From Novosphingobium sp. (lineage in GTDB: Bacteria > Pseudomonadota > Alphaproteobacteria > Sphingomonadales > Sphingomonadaceae), in contig JADYXV010000352.1 in assembly GCA_020853995.1 (NCBI GenBank), positions 1-35,317 of the forward strand: 35,317 nt of DNA, given 5' to 3'. Shown here piece after piece: positions 7,832-15,702 of this stretch (within the stretch, counting starts at the first letter, position 1; each line of letters starts with the position of its first letter). The notes beneath the pieces are model-generated. The model did no database searches. It saw nothing but the letters and a program-made list of their open reading frames with translations, and was not told where the DNA came from. The translations under genes were made by a program, and so were the position numbers.

Positions 7832-8566
7832 ATGCGCACGCTGATCGTCGATGATGAACCTTTGGCGGTGGAGCGCATGCAGATCCTGTGTTCGCGTATT
7901 CCCGCCTTGCAAGTGGTCGGCACTGCCAGCGATGGCGCGGCGGCGCTGCGATTGATCGAAGCGCTGACGCCCGATCTGGTGCTGCTGGATATGACCATGC
8001 CCGAAGTCGACGGCCTTGGCGTGGCGCGGGCGCTGGCGGGGCAGGCCGGCCGTCCGGCGGTGGTGTTTGTAACCGCGCACGATGATTTCGCGGTTGAGGC
8101 GTTTGATTGCGACGCTGTGGATTATGTGCTGAAACCCGTGGCGCAAGAACGGTTGGAGCGCGCGGTAGAGCGGGCGCAGGCGCGGAAAAGTGCGCTGGTT
8201 GAAACGCCGCTTGTGCCGGAAAAACCGGCGACCGAGTGGATCGATGAATTCTGGGTGCCGCACCGTTCGGAATTGATCCGCGTGGCCGCTGCCGATCTTG
8301 AGCGCATTGATGCCGAACGCGATTACGTGCGGCTACATGTGGGCCAGCGCAGTTACATGATGCTGCACACCATCGCCGGACTGGAAGCGCGGCTTGATCC
8401 TGATTGCTTCATCCGCCTGCACCGATCAACCATCGTCAGGAAAGACCGTATCGCGGGCCTGAAGCATGACGGCTTGGGCGTGTGGTCAGTAGAACTGGCG
8501 GATGGTTCGGTGCAGCGGATCGGCCGCACATATCTGGCACGGGTCAAGGCCATGGCCGGACGATAA
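7832..8566 (+). CDS. LytTR-family DNA-binding response regulator
   Basis: A 244-residue protein. Residues 1-115 are a receiver domain with acidic residues D7/D8, phospho-acceptor D53 (LLDMTMPEVDG), the conserved Thr in FVTAHDD and the Lys in VLKPV. Residues ~135-244 are a LytTR domain (RDYVRLHV, CFIRLHRSTIV, and the C-terminal RTYLARVKAM), which binds DNA through beta strands rather than a helix-turn-helix. The start is the ATG at 7832 with GAGGG about 7 bases upstream, overlapping the kinase stop region. It forms a two-component pair with the upstream kinase. The target genes cannot be seen from here. Confidence 0.93.
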   Translation: MRTLIVDDEPLAVERMQILCSRIPALQVVGTASDGAAALRLIEALTPDLVLLDMTMPEVDGLGVARALAGQAGRPAVVFVTAHDDFAVEAFDCDAVDYVLKPVAQERLERAVERAQARKSALVETPLVPEKPATEWIDEFWVPHRSELIRVAAADLERIDAERDYVRLHVGQRSYMMLHTIAGLEARLDPDCFIRLHRSTIVRKDRIAGLKHDGLGVWSVELADGSVQRIGRTYLARVKAMAGR

Positions 8567-8567
8567 C

Positions 8568-8603
8568 CACCCCGCTTGCCCCTTGCGCAGGCCAAGCGGG
8601 GTG
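8568..8603. terminator. Bidirectional hairpin between convergent genes
   Basis: CACCCCGCTTG (8568-8578) and CAAGCGGGGTG (8593-8603) form a perfect 11-base-pair stem in the 49-base gap between the LytTR regulator and the malic enzyme gene. The stem is GC-rich without a long T tract on either strand. Its position between two converging stop codons suggests shared termination. Confidence 0.6.
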
Positions 8604-8615
8604 AGCATCAACAGA

Positions 8616-10880
8616 TCAGCCGACAATCCCTGCAGCGGCCAGCACGGCCAGCGTCAGGATATCGGGGGCGATCGATGTCATCGCGGCGATCTGTACGGGC
8701 TTTTCCATGCCGATCAGCATCGGGCCGATCACGGCATTGCCTGCCAGTTCGCGCAGCAGCTTGGCCGAGATATTGGCCGATTGCAGGCCCGGCATGATCA
8801 GTACGTTGGCAGGGCCTGACAGGCGGCTGAACGGGTAGTTCGCCATGACTTTGGGGTTGAGTGCGGCATCCGGTGCCATTTCGCCTTCGTATTCGAAGCC
8901 GGGGTTTTCCTCGTCCAGAATGGCCACCGCACCGCGAACCGAATCAAGCCAGCGGCCGTAAGGGTTGCCGAAGGTGGAGTAGGACAGGAACGCAACGCGC
9001 GGTTCGTGGCCCATGCGGCGGGCAACGGCTGCGGTTTCCTTGGCAATGTGCGCAAGCTCTTCTGCCGAAGGCCGCTCGTTCACGGTCGTATCGGCCAGGA
9101 ACACGGTGTAATTCTTGGCCACCATCAGGTGGACACCGAAGGGCAGATGGCCGGGCTTGGGTTCCAGCACGCGCCGCACGTCTTTCATCGACTGTGCAAA
9201 AGTGCGTGTCATGCCCGTTATCAACGCATCGCCATGGCCCAGCGCCACCAGCAAGGATGCAAAGACGTTCCGGTCATGATTGACCATGCGCTTGACGTCA
9301 CGTTCCATATAGCCGCGACGCTTGAGCTTTTCATAAAGGTACGTGACCATTTCGGGCACCAGCGGCGAAACCGACGAGTTGTGGATTTCGTAGGATTCCG
9401 GATTGCTGACGCCCAGTTCGGTCAGCAGATCGAGCACGGCTGGCGTCCGGCCCACCAGAACCGGTGTGCCATAGCCGAAATCCTTGAACTGGATCGCGGC
9501 ACGCAGCACCACTTCGTTCTCGGCCTCGGCAAAGACCACCCGCTTGGGGTTGTTCTTGGCCGTGGCAAAGACATTGGTCAGCACCGAGGTCGTGGGGTTG
9601 AGACGTGCCTTGAGGCTGTTGCGATAAGCGTCAAAATCCTCGATCGGCTTTTGCGCTACGCCTGAATCCATAGCCGCTTTGGCAACAGCGGACGATACGA
9701 CTTCCATCAGGCGCGGATCGAACGGCGCGGGGATGATGTAATCAAGCCCGAAAGTGTGGTTGATGCCATAAGCGGCGGCAACTTCCTCAGGCACCGGTTC
9801 GCGCGCCAGTTCGGCAATTGCGCGCGCGGCTGCAATCTTCATTTCCTCGTTGATCGCCGTGGCGCGCACATCGAGTGCGCCGCGGAAGATGAACGGGAAG
9901 CCCAGCACGTTATTGACCTGGTTGGGGTAATCCGACCGGCCCGTAGCGACGATGCAATCGGGACGGATCGCTTTGGCTTCGGGCGGGGTGATTTCAGGAT
10001 CAGGGTTGGCCATCGCAAAGATGATTGGCTGCGGGGCCATTTTCGTTACCCAGTCAGGCTTTAACGCCCCTGCGGCAGACAGGCCGAGGAAGATGTCTGC
10101 ACCATCCAAGGCGTCTTCCAGGCTGCGCGCAGGCGTATCAACCGCGTGCGCGCTTTTCCACTGGTCCATGCCGCCTTCACGGCCGCGATAGATCACGCCC
10201 GAACGGTCACACATGATGACGTTGTCGTGGCGCACGCCCATCGCCTTGATCAGCGCGGTGCAGGCAATGGCAGCCGCGCCCGCGCCATTGACCACGACTT
10301 TGACCTCGTTCAGCTGGCGTCCGGTCAGGAAGCAGGCGTTCAGCAGTCCGGCGGCAGAAATGATCGCGGTTCCATGCTGGTCATCGTGCATGATCGGGAT
10401 TTTCAGGCGTTCTTTCAGCGCCTGTTCGATGATGAAGCATTCGGGCGCCTTGATATCTTCAAGGTTGATGCCGCCAAAACTCGGCTCCATCAGCGCAACC
10501 GCTTCGATGAACTTGTCTGCGTCTTCGGTATCAAGCTCGATGTCGATGGAATCCACATCGGCAAAGCGTTTGAACAGGACCGCCTTGCCCTCCATCACCG
10601 GCTTGGATGCCAACGCGCCCAGATTGCCAAGGCCAAGGATGGCTGTGCCGTTGGAAATCACCGCCACAAGGTTGCCCTTGGCGGTATATTCATAGGCATC
10701 GGAAGGGTTTTCCGCGATTGCGCGTACCGGCACGGCAACGCCGGGGGAATAGGCGAGCGACAAATCGCGCTGGGTTGCCATCGGCTTGGAGGCGATGATT
10801 TCGATCTTACCGGGGCGGATCGTGTTGTGATAGAAAAGCGCCTCGCGCTCGGTGAAGCGGACGTTGCTTTCCTCGGACAT
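8616..10880 (-). CDS. maeB: NADP-dependent malic enzyme with C-terminal phosphotransacetylase-like domain
   Basis: A 754-residue protein of the MaeB architecture. Residues ~1-430 are the malic enzyme part: LAYSPGVAVP, ISNGTAILGLGNLG, the MHDDQHGTA substrate/metal loop and the nucleotide-binding VVNGAGAAAIA. Residues ~440-754 are a phosphate acetyltransferase-like domain, which in this family is regulatory rather than catalytic. The enzyme decarboxylates L-malate to pyruvate, linking the TCA cycle to gluconeogenesis and NADPH supply. The ATG at 10880 follows GGGGAA at a normal distance. Length is typical for the family. No operon partner is evident; the membrane protein gene upstream ends 130 bases away behind a hairpin. 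Confidence 0.96.
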   Translation of the reverse strand: MSEESNVRFTEREALFYHNTIRPGKIEIIASKPMATQRDLSLAYSPGVAVPVRAIAENPSDAYEYTAKGNLVAVISNGTAILGLGNLGALASKPVMEGKAVLFKRFADVDSIDIELDTEDADKFIEAVALMEPSFGGINLEDIKAPECFIIEQALKERLKIPIMHDDQHGTAIISAAGLLNACFLTGRQLNEVKVVVNGAGAAAIACTALIKAMGVRHDNVIMCDRSGVIYRGREGGMDQWKSAHAVDTPARSLEDALDGADIFLGLSAAGALKPDWVTKMAPQPIIFAMANPDPEITPPEAKAIRPDCIVATGRSDYPNQVNNVLGFPFIFRGALDVRATAINEEMKIAAARAIAELAREPVPEEVAAAYGINHTFGLDYIIPAPFDPRLMEVVSSAVAKAAMDSGVAQKPIEDFDAYRNSLKARLNPTTSVLTNVFATAKNNPKRVVFAEAENEVVLRAAIQFKDFGYGTPVLVGRTPAVLDLLTELGVSNPESYEIHNSSVSPLVPEMVTYLYEKLKRRGYMERDVKRMVNHDRNVFASLLVALGHGDALITGMTRTFAQSMKDVRRVLEPKPGHLPFGVHLMVAKNYTVFLADTTVNERPSAEELAHIAKETAAVARRMGHEPRVAFLSYSTFGNPYGRWLDSVRGAVAILDEENPGFEYEGEMAPDAALNPKVMANYPFSRLSGPANVLIMPGLQSANISAKLLRELAGNAVIGPMLIGMEKPVQIAAMTSIAPDILTLAVLAAAGIVG

Positions 10881-10985
10881 GATGTTCCCCGTCTATCTGG
10901 CGATAAGATTATGCCACTGTCGGACCTTGGCCGCTACGTCAAGGCGCGTAATACCCTTGGTTAATGTGCAAATCTGCCGTTTTTG

Positions 10986-11004
10986 CGACAGCGACTGGCT
11001 GTCG
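10986..11004 (+). terminator. Hairpin with T run between membrane-protein and maeB genes
   Basis: CGACAGC (10986-10992) pairs with GCTGTCG (10998-11004) around GACTG, followed on the plus strand by GGCTTTTTA. The stem begins 6 bases past the stop of the minus-strand membrane-protein gene. On that strand the tail is A-rich rather than U-rich, so polarity is ambiguous: it could end antisense readthrough into that gene or simply cap the minus transcript. Confidence 0.45.
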
Positions 11005-11010
11005 GGCTTT

Positions 11011-12657
11011 TTACAAATCTTTTGGCTGCAAGGCGGGCATGCCAAGGCGGCGCACTTTGAACAGCATGCTGCGGTTTTCCTGCCATACCAATTGCAAGCG
11101 CGGGTCGCCCGTGCGCGGCAAGCCGGTATCGATCAGCCAGACATAATCGACGCGTTCAATCGGCGCGAACTTCAGCGCGTTATCGACTGTACGACGCCAG
11201 CCACCGGCGCAGCGGCGCGACCATACGAATTCCGATGGATCGGCGGTGAAATTGCGACCGGGGCGGAAACGCGGCACCACCATGTGCAGGCCGGGAACTG
11301 CCCAGTTATCAGTCACCCACGCCTGCCGGTACAGGCTGGCAAGGCTGGCCAGATGATCGCGGCGGGTATTGCGCCATGATTCGTTAAGGCACGAATGTTC
11401 GACAAAGGCCAGCACGCGGCTGCCGGGTTCAACGTGCGTCAGCGCCGAAAGCTGTTTCTTGTAATCGTCCTCATATCCGGCAAAGCTCCACGCCGTGACC
11501 GAAAGGCGCAGCGCCAGCAGGCCCATTCCGCTGTAGGCCACCCACTTTGCCCATTCAGGCTTGCGCGCGCGGCTCCAGTCCTGAAGGCCAAGGCCCAGCA
11601 TTGCCGCAACCGGCAGCAGGCGGATATCGACGAACGATGATCCGTTGATATCGCTCGGGATCGCAAGAAACAGCACGAACACCATGAGCGCAGGCAAGCC
11701 CTGACGCCAGCGCCACCGCGCGCCAAGGAACGGCCCGACCAGCACCAGCAGGCCCGCAATGATCGAAGTGCCGAAATCCAGCAGCTTGGACTGATCGCGC
11801 AACGTCAGGACAAAGGACCATGCCTTCTGGTCCCAGCGCCAGATGTTGACCGATTTGGTTTCGGGCGAAAACGCCTTCCACAGCGCGATGGTGATTACCG
11901 TGGCCAGCAGCGGCCAGCAGGCCTGCCACAACCGCAGGCCGATGGCCTTCCAGTCCAGCGATTTCAGCCATTCACGGTTGGCCAGATCACGCCAGCGCCA
12001 GCCTTCGGGCAGTTCGTCCATCGCGCGGCCAAAGGCATGTGCGCCAACCAGCAAGGCCAGCAGCAAGCCGCCGATGGCGTGGCACAGCATGGCCACCGGT
12101 TGCGCCATCACCAGCATCACGGCGCGCGCACGCGGGTTGCGCTTTTCCAGCCAGAGAGACGCACCAAACGCGGTGAGCGCAAGGCCGGTGGCAAGGATGT
12201 AATTGAGGAAGCCCGTCAGCAGCGGGAAGCTGAACACGAACATCAAGGACCATGCCGCAGCGTGTCCGCCCTTGGGGTTCAGCATGCGGATGGTCCACAG
12301 GCAACCGCCTGCAAACAGGCCCGTGGCCAGCACCGTGCTCCACCAGCCCGCCGCCAGAATGCCGAATTGCGCGCCCAGCACTTTCATCAGCACGCCGCCA
12401 CCGATGTTCAGCGTGAACACCCATTTCCACGTGAAATACTTTTCCAGCGGATTGCCGGGGCCGGCCGCTTCAATCGCGGCGGCACCCATGTGGCCGGGAA
12501 TATCGATCAGGGGCGGCACTTCGACCAGCGCGAAAGGCAGGCAGATCAACAGCACACCAAGCGCAATGCCGGGGCCGGACAGCCACGGCAACGCTCCGGC
12601 GCGCGCCAGCAAGTGTTTGACACCTGCCAACCAATCTTTTTCGCGGACTTGCGTCAA
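11011..12657 (-). CDS. Polytopic membrane protein of unknown function (start uncertain)
   Basis: About 548 residues if started at the TTG at 12657; TTG at 12630 or 12612 are alternatives. No in-frame ATG lies near the natural beginning; the first Met is in GHMGAAAIE. The protein has roughly 9-11 hydrophobic segments (for example GIALGVLLICLPFALV, TVLATGLFAGGCLW and IIAGLLVLVGPFLGA), then a soluble C-terminal domain of ~150 residues. The early loop PPLIDIPGH between the first two membrane segments recalls the acidic Asp motif of membrane-bound (GT-C type) glycosyltransferases and related polytopic proteins; this is only a resemblance. The gene is divergent from mutS. The frame stays open upstream into the mutS antisense strand, which I treat as an artefact of high GC. 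Confidence 0.65.
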   Translation of the reverse strand: MTQVREKDWLAGVKHLLARAGALPWLSGPGIALGVLLICLPFALVEVPPLIDIPGHMGAAAIEAAGPGNPLEKYFTWKWVFTLNIGGGVLMKVLGAQFGILAAGWWSTVLATGLFAGGCLWTIRMLNPKGGHAAAWSLMFVFSFPLLTGFLNYILATGLALTAFGASLWLEKRNPRARAVMLVMAQPVAMLCHAIGGLLLALLVGAHAFGRAMDELPEGWRWRDLANREWLKSLDWKAIGLRLWQACWPLLATVITIALWKAFSPETKSVNIWRWDQKAWSFVLTLRDQSKLLDFGTSIIAGLLVLVGPFLGARWRWRQGLPALMVFVLFLAIPSDINGSSFVDIRLLPVAAMLGLGLQDWSRARKPEWAKWVAYSGMGLLALRLSVTAWSFAGYEDDYKKQLSALTHVEPGSRVLAFVEHSCLNESWRNTRRDHLASLASLYRQAWVTDNWAVPGLHMVVPRFRPGRNFTADPSEFVWSRRCAGGWRRTVDNALKFAPIERVDYVWLIDTGLPRTGDPRLQLVWQENRSMLFKVRRLGMPALQPKDL

Positions 12658-12783
12658 AACCCTGTTTACTCCACACCCGCAACCCGCAAGACCGGTACCG
12701 GCTCTAGCCCGTTTGGTGCAGAGTTGCGGATATCCGGCTTTGACAGTTTGAGAAACACGCGCGGCTGGTCTAGCCACCTCCGC

Positions 12784-15384
12784 GTGACGCCTAATGCCCC
12801 AACTCCGATGATGGCGCAATATCTTGCTCTGAAAGAGCAGGCGAGCGACTGCCTGTTGTTCTACCGCATGGGCGACTTTTTCGAGCTGTTCTTCGACGAT
12901 GCGAAGACCGCTGCGCAAGTGCTCGACATTGCGCTGACCAGCCGGGGTGAACATGGCGGAGCGCCCATCCCGATGTGCGGGGTGCCGGTCCATGCCGCAG
13001 AAGGCTACCTTGCCCGCCTGATCCGTGCAGGGTGCCGCGTGGCCATTGCCGAACAGGTTGAAACGCCCGAAGAAGCCAGGAAACGCGGGGGTTCCAAGGC
13101 TTTGGTCGCGCGTGACATCGTGCGCTTTGTCACCGCCGGAACGCTGACCGAAGAAGCCCTGCTCGAACCGCGCCGCGCCAATGTGCTGGCGGCGGTGTGC
13201 GATGTGCGCGGGGTGATCGGCATTGCCGCATGCGATATTTCCACCGGACGGATGGAGCTGGAAGAATGCTCTGCTGATCAGATGGGTGCCGCATTGGCGC
13301 GGCTGGGCGCAACCGAAATAGTTGCGCCTGAAACATGGGATGATGCCCCGTCCGGATGCGTGGCAAGGCCGAATCGGTCGTTCGGCAGTGATGAGGGCGA
13401 AGCGCGGCTTAAGGCGGTGCACGGTGTCACCACGCTGGATGGCTTTGGCCAGTTCACCCGCGCGATGCTGGCAGCGGCAGGCGGGTTGATCGGCTACCTT
13501 GACCATGTGGGCCGTGGCGCTTTGCCATTGCTGTTGCCACCTGTCGCGCGTGAAGCGGGCACACACATGGCGATGGACGAAGCCACGCGGGCCAGCCTTG
13601 AAATCCTGACCAGCACCGGCGGCGGGCGCAAGGGCAGTCTGGTGGAAGCCATTGACCGTTGCGTGACGGGCGCAGGCGCAAGGCTGCTGGCCGACGATCT
13701 TTCGGCACCGCTGACGGATTCGCGCGCCATTTACCGGCGGCTTGAACTGGTAAGCTGGCTGCATGACGATCCGCTGTTGCGCGGCGACATTCGCACCGTC
13801 TTGCGCGCTTTGCCCGATGTGGGCCGCGCGCTGGGGCGGGTGGTTGCAGGGCGCGGTGCTCCGCGTGATCTGGGGCAATTGCGCGATGGTTTGGCCGAGG
13901 CGCGGCGGTTGCATGATATGCTGCGCGCGCGTAGCGACCGGCCTGCGCCGCTGGATGACCTTCTGCCATCGCTGGCAGGGCACGGCGCGCTGGTTGATCT
14001 TTATGCCCGCGCGTTGGTGCCTGCGCCGCCGACCGAGCGATCACAGGGCGGCTTCATTGCCGAGGGTTATGATGCGGCGCTGGACGAATTGCGCCGCGTT
14101 TCGGGCAATTCGCGCCGCGCGATTGCCGCGCTTGAGGCAAAGTACCGCGATGACACCGGCGTTTCGGCGCTGAAAATCCGCCACAACGGCGTGCTGGGCT
14201 ATTTCATCGAAGTGCCCGCGCGCCATGCCGACCGGCTGATGGCGCCCGAATCCGGCTTTACCCATCGCCAGACGATGGCGGGTGCGGTGCGCTTCAACGC
14301 GCTGGCCCTGCACGAAGAGGCCAGCCGAATTGCCGAAAGTGGCGGGCATTCGCTGGCCGCCGAAGAAGCGCATTTTGAGGAATTGGTGAGCCAGGCGGTG
14401 CTGGCCAAGGCTGCCATTGCCCAGACCGCCGCCGCGCTTGCGCGCATCGACGTGGCAGCGGGCCAGGCCGAACGCGCGGCTGAAGGCGGCTGGGCCCTGC
14501 CGCGCGTGGTGGACGAACCAAGCCTTGAAATCACGGGCGGGCGGCATCCGGTGGTCGAGGCCGCGCTAGCCGCCAAGGGCGAACGGTTTGTCGCCAACGA
14601 TTGCCGCCTTGCCCCGACCGACCGCCTCTGGCTGATCGGCGGGCCGAACATGGGCGGTAAATCCACGTTCCTGCGCCAGAACGCGCTGATCGTGCTGCTG
14701 GCGCAAGCGGGCGGGTTCGTGCCAGCACAAGCCGCTACCATCGGCATGGTTGACCGCCTGTTCAGCCGCGTTGGCGCGTCTGACAATCTGGCGCGCGGGC
14801 GCTCCACCTTCATGGTCGAGATGGTCGAAACCGCCGCGATCCTGGCGCAGGCGACCGAGCGCAGCTTTGTGATTCTCGACGAAGTCGGGCGCGGCACATC
14901 GACGTATGATGGCCTTGCGCTGGCATGGGCGGTGGTCGAGGCGGTGCATTCGATCAACCGCAGCCGCTGCCTGTTCGCCACGCATTACCACGAACTCGCC
15001 CGGTTGGCCGAATCGTGCGATTCGCTATCGCTCCACCACGTTCGCGCGCGTGAATGGAAGGGTGATCTGGTGCTGCTGCACGAACTGGCTGAAGGCCCTG
15101 CGGACAAGTCCTATGGCCTTGCCGTGGCGCGGCTGGCAGGTGTGCCTGCACCCGTCGTCAAACGTGCCAAGTCCGTGCTGGAAAAGCTGGAAAAGGGCCG
15201 CGCGGCAACCGGAGGCCTTGCCGCAGGGCTCGATGACTTGCCTCTGTTCGCAGCCGCCATCGAAGCGGCAGAAGAAAAGGTCGACGCCCTGCGCGAGCGG
15301 CTGAACGGTCTGGACATCGACGCCCTGTCCCCGCGCGAGGCGCTGGACTTGCTCTATCAGCTAAAGGCGCAGGCCAACGGGTAG
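12784..15384 (+). CDS. mutS: DNA mismatch repair protein MutS
   Basis: An 866-residue protein. It begins with the mismatch-recognition domain containing MGDFFELFFDDA, where F32-x-E34 is the Phe-X-Glu wedge that inserts at a mismatch. Connector, lever and clamp domains follow. The ABC-type ATPase has Walker A GGPNMGGKSTF with K626, and then STFMVEMVE, the Walker B region ILDEVGRGTSTYDGLALAWA and ATHYHELA. It scans DNA for mispairs and recruits MutL. The GTG start at 12784 gives the short leader MTPNAPTPMMAQYL that fits the family; ATG 12808 is the alternative, and neither has a strong Shine-Dalgarno. It is monocistronic by position and converges on the acyl-CoA synthetase gene across a repeat-filled gap. 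Confidence 0.97.
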   Translation: MTPNAPTPMMAQYLALKEQASDCLLFYRMGDFFELFFDDAKTAAQVLDIALTSRGEHGGAPIPMCGVPVHAAEGYLARLIRAGCRVAIAEQVETPEEARKRGGSKALVARDIVRFVTAGTLTEEALLEPRRANVLAAVCDVRGVIGIAACDISTGRMELEECSADQMGAALARLGATEIVAPETWDDAPSGCVARPNRSFGSDEGEARLKAVHGVTTLDGFGQFTRAMLAAAGGLIGYLDHVGRGALPLLLPPVAREAGTHMAMDEATRASLEILTSTGGGRKGSLVEAIDRCVTGAGARLLADDLSAPLTDSRAIYRRLELVSWLHDDPLLRGDIRTVLRALPDVGRALGRVVAGRGAPRDLGQLRDGLAEARRLHDMLRARSDRPAPLDDLLPSLAGHGALVDLYARALVPAPPTERSQGGFIAEGYDAALDELRRVSGNSRRAIAALEAKYRDDTGVSALKIRHNGVLGYFIEVPARHADRLMAPESGFTHRQTMAGAVRFNALALHEEASRIAESGGHSLAAEEAHFEELVSQAVLAKAAIAQTAAALARIDVAAGQAERAAEGGWALPRVVDEPSLEITGGRHPVVEAALAAKGERFVANDCRLAPTDRLWLIGGPNMGGKSTFLRQNALIVLLAQAGGFVPAQAATIGMVDRLFSRVGASDNLARGRSTFMVEMVETAAILAQATERSFVILDEVGRGTSTYDGLALAWAVVEAVHSINRSRCLFATHYHELARLAESCDSLSLHHVRAREWKGDLVLLHELAEGPADKSYGLAVARLAGVPAPVVKRAKSVLEKLEKGRAATGGLAAGLDDLPLFAAAIEAAEEKVDALRERLNGLDIDALSPREALDLLYQLKAQANG

Positions 15385-15453
15385 TCGCCAGTGCGATATG
15401 CCGGAAAGCCCACCCCGCTGCGACTAACTCCGCCTAGGGCTGCGTAAGTCTCG

Positions 15454-15487
15454 CTCCCCTCTCATTTACGGGAGGGGTCAGGGGTGG
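15454..15487 (+). repeat. GC-rich palindromic repeat, copy A
   Basis: CCCCTC (15456-15461) and GAGGGG (15472-15477) form a short stem, followed by TCAGGGGTGG. This is the GGGAGGGG-NN-GGGGTGGG tail shared by the copies at 23.3, 23.7, 26.9 and 27.0 kb. It lies in the 318-base gap after mutS, which otherwise holds only the hairpin element at 15.55 kb. Confidence 0.7.
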
Positions 15488-15536
15488 CCCTGCAAAGGTT
15501 GCGCGAGAAGCCCTCTCACGCCCTTAGGCCATTATC

Positions 15537-15665
15537 TTCTTCGGCAACGTAAGCTCCAACTCCGTCATGCTGAACTTGTTTCAGCATCCATTTCTCCCCA
15601 CAAACAGCAGTGTGTGTTGATGGATGGATCCTGAAACAAGTTCAGGATGACGAAAGTGCGAGAAC
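15537..15665. repeat. Interspersed nested double-hairpin element, copy 1
   Basis: The core 15564-15651 has a left hairpin ATGCTGAA-CTTGT-TTCAGCAT (15567-15587) and a right hairpin ATCCTGAA-ACAAG-TTCAGGAT (15628-15648). The two halves are inverted copies of each other, so the whole can fold as one long stem or two small ones. A near-identical copy lies at 28549-28681. It sits between the convergent mutS and acyl-CoA synthetase genes. No coding potential is visible. Confidence 0.85.
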
Positions 15666-15702
15666 CTTAAGCGAGGGGGATAATTACCAGGCCTTTTTAC
15701 CC

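Noticed and set aside
12740-12745. TTGACA as a -35 box for mutS
   Set aside because: No acceptable -10 sequence occurs 16-18 bases downstream.
12037-12783. Upstream extension of the mutS frame
   Set aside because: Gln/Arg/His-rich antisense shadow of the membrane-protein gene; MutS homology starts at the MTPNAPTPMMAQYL region.
12658-13983. Upstream extension of the membrane-protein frame to 990 codons across mutS
   Set aside because: Lies opposite the mutS coding sequence, has no membrane or domain features, and is low-complexity in Arg/Ala/Gln; only the part below about 12657 looks like protein.
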